Source: Mycolicibacterium porcinum (GTDB lineage: Bacteria > Actinomycetota > Actinomycetes > Mycobacteriales > Mycobacteriaceae). From it: a stretch of DNA of 64,000 nucleotides. The first letter of the stretch is position 1. Every line of letters starts with the position of its first letter. The stretch covers positions 248,001 through 312,000 of the forward strand of contig MVIG01000004.1 in assembly GCA_002086835.1 (NCBI GenBank). The letters run 5' to 3'. This document shows, piece after piece, positions 61,630-64,000 of this stretch. A program made the translations under genes and the position numbers. The notes beneath the pieces are model-generated. The model was not told the DNA's origin and made no database searches. It worked only from the letters and a program-made list of their open reading frames with translations.

Positions 61630-62766
61630 ATGAAAATCACCGGTATTCAGACGTGCGGGCTGCGCGGCGCCACTCCTGAGGGGGGCTGGTCCAACGAACT
61701 GCGCCCCGACGACGTCGTGCACACCCTGGTTGCCGTCCACACCGACAGCGGCCAGGTCGGGATCGGCAGCGCCTTCACGACCGAGGGTTTGGTCGCCGCT
61801 GCCGTGGATGTGCTTGCGCCGCAACTGATCGGTGAGAGCGCAATCGAGGCGGAACGGCTGACGGAGACCCTGCACCAGAGCGCGTTCTGGATGGGCCGCG
61901 GCGGCTCACTCACTCACGCCACCAGCGCCATCGACATCGCGCTGTGGGATCTGGCCGGCCAGGCGCTCGGTCAACCGGTAGGGCGGCTGCTCGGTGGCCG
62001 TTACCGCGAGCGGGTGCGGCCCTACGCCTCGGTGCTCATGGACGAGGCGCCAGTCATGACCGAAAACCTTGCTGAACTGGTGGATCAGGGCTTCACGGCA
62101 TTCAAGATCGGCTGGTGGAAGTTCGGCCGCGTGGACAGCAAGACCGACGAGCGCACCGTGGCCGCGGCCCGCGAAGCCGTCGGCGACCACATGCTGGCCG
62201 TCGACGCCGGTGGTTCTGAGGCGTTCTTCCCTGGCGGGTTGTCGTGGGCCAAGCGCACTGCCGACATGCTGGCCGATTACGGCGTCGCGTGGTTCGAAGA
62301 GGCACTGGCCCCCGACGATGTCGACGGTTTCGTCGAGTTGAGGCGGCATTCCAAGGTACCCATCAGCGGCGGCGAGGTGCTGACCCGTCGGCAGACGTTC
62401 CTGCCCTTTCTCGACGCGGGGGCCTTCGACATCGTGCAACCCGACACCACCAAGGGTGGCGGCCTGAGCGAGTCCCGCCGCATCGGCTGGGCCGCCCAGG
62501 ACCGCGGGGTGCGGCTGATCCCGCACGGCTGGAACACCGCCGTCGGGTTGGCCGCCGATCTGCATTTGGCGTCGGCGCTGGCGGCAACCGACCTCGTCGA
62601 ATACAAGACCGGATCGGCCTACATCGACGAACTGGTCAGCGGCGGATGGGCTCTCGACAGCGACGGCATGCTCGCGGTGCCGGGCGGGCCCGGGCTCGGC
62701 GTCACGCTGGACCGAACCGCGCTGGAGCGGTACGGCACCCGCCCGACGTTCGCCGATGCCCCATGA
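61630..62766 (+). CDS. Mandelate racemase/muconate lactonizing-type enolase superfamily enzyme
   Basis: 378 residues. Capping domain then TIM barrel. Catalytic features: K159 in FTAFKIGWWK (K164 five residues later), metal ligands D192 (AVDAGG), E223/E224 (WFEEALAP) and E249 (ISGGEV), and the MR-type dyad D272 (VQPDTTKGGG)/H299 (LIPHGWNT). The 27-residue D-to-H spacing equals that of mandelate racemase (D270/H297). It is therefore an MR-subgroup enzyme (racemase or acid-sugar dehydratase), not an MLE/N-acylamino-acid racemase, which lacks the His. Last gene of the ABC-deacylase operon, preceded by GAGGAGC. Confidence 0.87.
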   Translation: MKITGIQTCGLRGATPEGGWSNELRPDDVVHTLVAVHTDSGQVGIGSAFTTEGLVAAAVDVLAPQLIGESAIEAERLTETLHQSAFWMGRGGSLTHATSAIDIALWDLAGQALGQPVGRLLGGRYRERVRPYASVLMDEAPVMTENLAELVDQGFTAFKIGWWKFGRVDSKTDERTVAAAREAVGDHMLAVDAGGSEAFFPGGLSWAKRTADMLADYGVAWFEEALAPDDVDGFVELRRHSKVPISGGEVLTRRQTFLPFLDAGAFDIVQPDTTKGGGLSESRRIGWAAQDRGVRLIPHGWNTAVGLAADLHLASALAATDLVEYKTGSAYIDELVSGGWALDSDGMLAVPGGPGLGVTLDRTALERYGTRPTFADAP

Positions 62767-62786
62767 CCGCGTCGGCCGGTTTCGCG

Positions 62787-63404
62787 CTAGTCGAACTCCG
62801 GGGCCTCCGTGCGGGAGCGCTTCAGCTCCCAGAAATGGGGGTATGACGCGAACGTCACCGACGCGTCCCAGAGCTTGCCCGCCTCTTCGCCGCGCGGGAT
62901 CTTCGAGAGCACCGGCCCGAAGAATGCGACACCGTTGACGTGGATGGTCGGGGTGCCGACATCGTCGCCGACGGCGTCCATGCCCTCGTGATGGCTCTTC
63001 CGCAGTGCGTCGTCGTACTTGTCCGTGGTGGCCGCCTCGGCCAGTTCGGCGGGCAGGCCGACCTCGTCGAGCGCCTGAGCGATCACCTGGTCGAGGTCTT
63101 TGTTGTCCTGGTTGTGAATCCGGAAGCCCATCGCGGTGTAGAGCGGGCTGAGGATCTCCGGACCCTTGAGTTGCTCGGCGGCGATGGCGACCCGGACCGG
63201 GCCCCAGGCCTTCTTCATCAGTTCCTGGTAGTTCTCGGGCAGGTCGCGGCCCTCGTTGAGCACCGCCAGGCTCATGACGTGGAACTGCACGTCGATATCG
63301 CGGACCTTCTCGACCTCGAGGATCCAGCGTGAGGTGATCCAGCACCACGGGCACAGCGGATCGAACCAGAATCCCGCCGTGTCTTTCTGATCCTTCTGAG
63401 CCAT
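62787..63404 (-). CDS. Mycothiol-dependent nitroreductase (Rv2466c-like, DsbA fold)
   Basis: 205 residues from ATG 63404 ([12 protein letters not shown]). The thioredoxin/DsbA active site is C18-P-W-C21 in [15 protein letters not shown], and [19 protein letters not shown] supplies the cis-Pro. The homologue Rv2466c is a mycothiol-linked oxidoreductase that can reduce nitro prodrugs and answers to oxidative stress via SigH. The longer frame to 63443 lacks support. It is convergent with the enolase gene (20-bp gap). Confidence 0.92.
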   Translation of the reverse strand: MAQKDQKDTAGFWFDPLCPWCWITSRWILEVEKVRDIDVQFHVMSLAVLNEGRDLPENYQELMKKAWGPVRVAIAAEQLKGPEILSPLYTAMGFRIHNQDNKDLDQVIAQALDEVGLPAELAEAATTDKYDDALRKSHHEGMDAVGDDVGTPTIHVNGVAFFGPVLSKIPRGEEAGKLWDASVTFASYPHFWELKRSRTEAPEFD

Positions 63405-63685
63405 CTGTGGGTCCTCTCGATGTGGTTCAGGGCACAACTGCATTCAGCACAACTCTGCACCCACAGTGAGATGTTCCCGATCCGAGTAACTATCCGCGGG
63501 CCGTTTACGACAACCTTGGTGGCCGGCATGTCGGACATGCATGCTGAAGTCACGGCAGCAGCACAGGAAACGCATAGTGCGCGAACCTTTACCGGAACGT
63601 GTTGTTCCTGTGACCCTGGTAAACCACTGTTGCCCAAGTGAGCAGAGCGCTGTAAGGGTTCTGCGTGATAGCTGAGGAGCTCAAT

Positions 63686-64000
63686 ATGGCCGCTCGTGCC
63701 CTTCTGGCGACCGCGGGTGCCGTGGCCGCCGCCCTCGCGTTGGCAGTCCCTGCGCAGGCCGATCCGGTGCCTGCCCCCAACGATCCGACCGACAGCTCGT
63801 TCCTGAACGCGCTGAACAACGCCGGGGTGGGCTACGGCGACCCCAACAACGCCGTCCGGATGGGCCAGGACGTCTGTCCGATGCTGGTCGAGCCCGGTAA
63901 GGACTTCGCGTCGGTGGCATCCCAGATGCGCGGCGACGGCGGCATGTCCCCGCAGATGGCGTCGTTCTTCACCGGCATCGCGATCCAGATGTACTGCCCG
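63686..64000 (+). CDS. DUF732 family secreted protein, 3' end outside window
   Basis: 105 residues visible from ATG 63686, which has GAGGAG 7 nt upstream. The signal peptide AARALLATAGAVAAALALAV ends near PAQADP. The mature part, beginning SSFLNALNNAGVGYGDPNNAV with the two Cys in GQDVCPMLVE and IQMYCP, is the DUF732 pattern of small secreted mycobacterial proteins. Function unknown. The frame is open at the window edge; the family is usually about 100-115 residues, so only a few are missing. Confidence 0.85.
   Translation, partial: MAARALLATAGAVAAALALAVPAQADPVPAPNDPTDSSFLNALNNAGVGYGDPNNAVRMGQDVCPMLVEPGKDFASVASQMRGDGGMSPQMASFFTGIAIQMYCP

Overview
The window looks like the chromosome of a fast-growing mycobacterium (genus Mycolicibacterium, M. 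smegmatis-like). GC is high throughout. The backbone gene order valS, saccharopine-dehydrogenase-like gene, rpf, mobA, korB-korA ... clpX, clpP2-clpP1, tig ... lipP, nei, rpiB ... mycothiol-dependent nitroreductase is the order I know from the Rv2448c-Rv2466c region of M. tuberculosis. Two tandem rpf genes, a Cgl0159-type aldolase and a mycothiol-linked DsbA-fold reductase also point to this group. I see no insertion sequence, phage gene, CRISPR array or rRNA.

Layout. (1) 1-14.2 kb, mostly minus strand, housekeeping: the 5' part of valS, a DUF937 protein, an enoyl-reductase/saccharopine-dehydrogenase-like protein, an S9 peptidase, a lipoprotein, an FAD monooxygenase (plus strand), two Rpf resuscitation factors, mobA, korB-korA (2-oxoglutarate:ferredoxin oxidoreductase), a PfkB kinase and a small exported protein. 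About 1 kb upstream of the second rpf has no convincing gene. (2) 14.2-35.2 kb, a carbohydrate/inositol island placed between korA and clpX. It holds a LacI-controlled operon led by a PhyH-type Fe(II)/2-oxoglutarate oxygenase; a second LacI regulator with two perfect operators in front of a dehydrogenase/isomerase pair; an F420-type nitroreductase-family gene; a sugar ABC importer; a GntR regulator (IolR-like); and the catabolic operon iolC, Cgl0159-type aldolase, iolB, iolD, iolE, iolG, and two more TIM-barrel isomerases. A 22-bp element lies in mirror orientation in front of both the importer and the catabolic operon. (3) 35.2-39.4 kb: a LysR regulator divergent from an FdhF/YdeP-type molybdoenzyme with fdhD.

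(4) 39.5-44.4 kb: clpX, clpP2-clpP1, tig, and tRNA-Pro and tRNA-Gly genes. (5) 44.3-52.4 kb: small envelope proteins (one of 48 residues), a GlsB/YeaQ protein, an MmpS-like protein, lipP, a Gly/Asp-rich membrane protein, a Na+/H+ antiporter, a Fpg/Nei glycosylase, rpiB, and a TetR regulator. (6) 52.4-62.8 kb, a second accessory island between rpiB and the nitroreductase gene: an aldo/keto reductase; a minus-strand operon of NCS1 permease, cytosine-deaminase-like enzyme and IPNS-type 2-oxoglutarate oxygenase; and a plus-strand operon of a polar-amino-acid-type ABC importer, an N-acyl-D-amino-acid deacylase and a mandelate-racemase-type enolase, with a GntR regulator between them. (7) 62.8-64 kb: the mycothiol-dependent nitroreductase and the start of a DUF732 secreted protein.

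How it works together. In the inositol island the importer brings in a cyclitol, Gfo/Idh/MocA dehydrogenases and IolE-like dehydratases oxidise and dehydrate it, IolD opens the ring, and IolB, IolC and the aldolase deliver triose and malonate-semialdehyde-type products. There are four Gfo/Idh dehydrogenases and five TIM-barrel isomerase/dehydratase genes but only one each of iolB, iolC and iolD. This suggests several peripheral branches feeding one core. Functions are assigned by reading motifs and recalling families; no database search was run.
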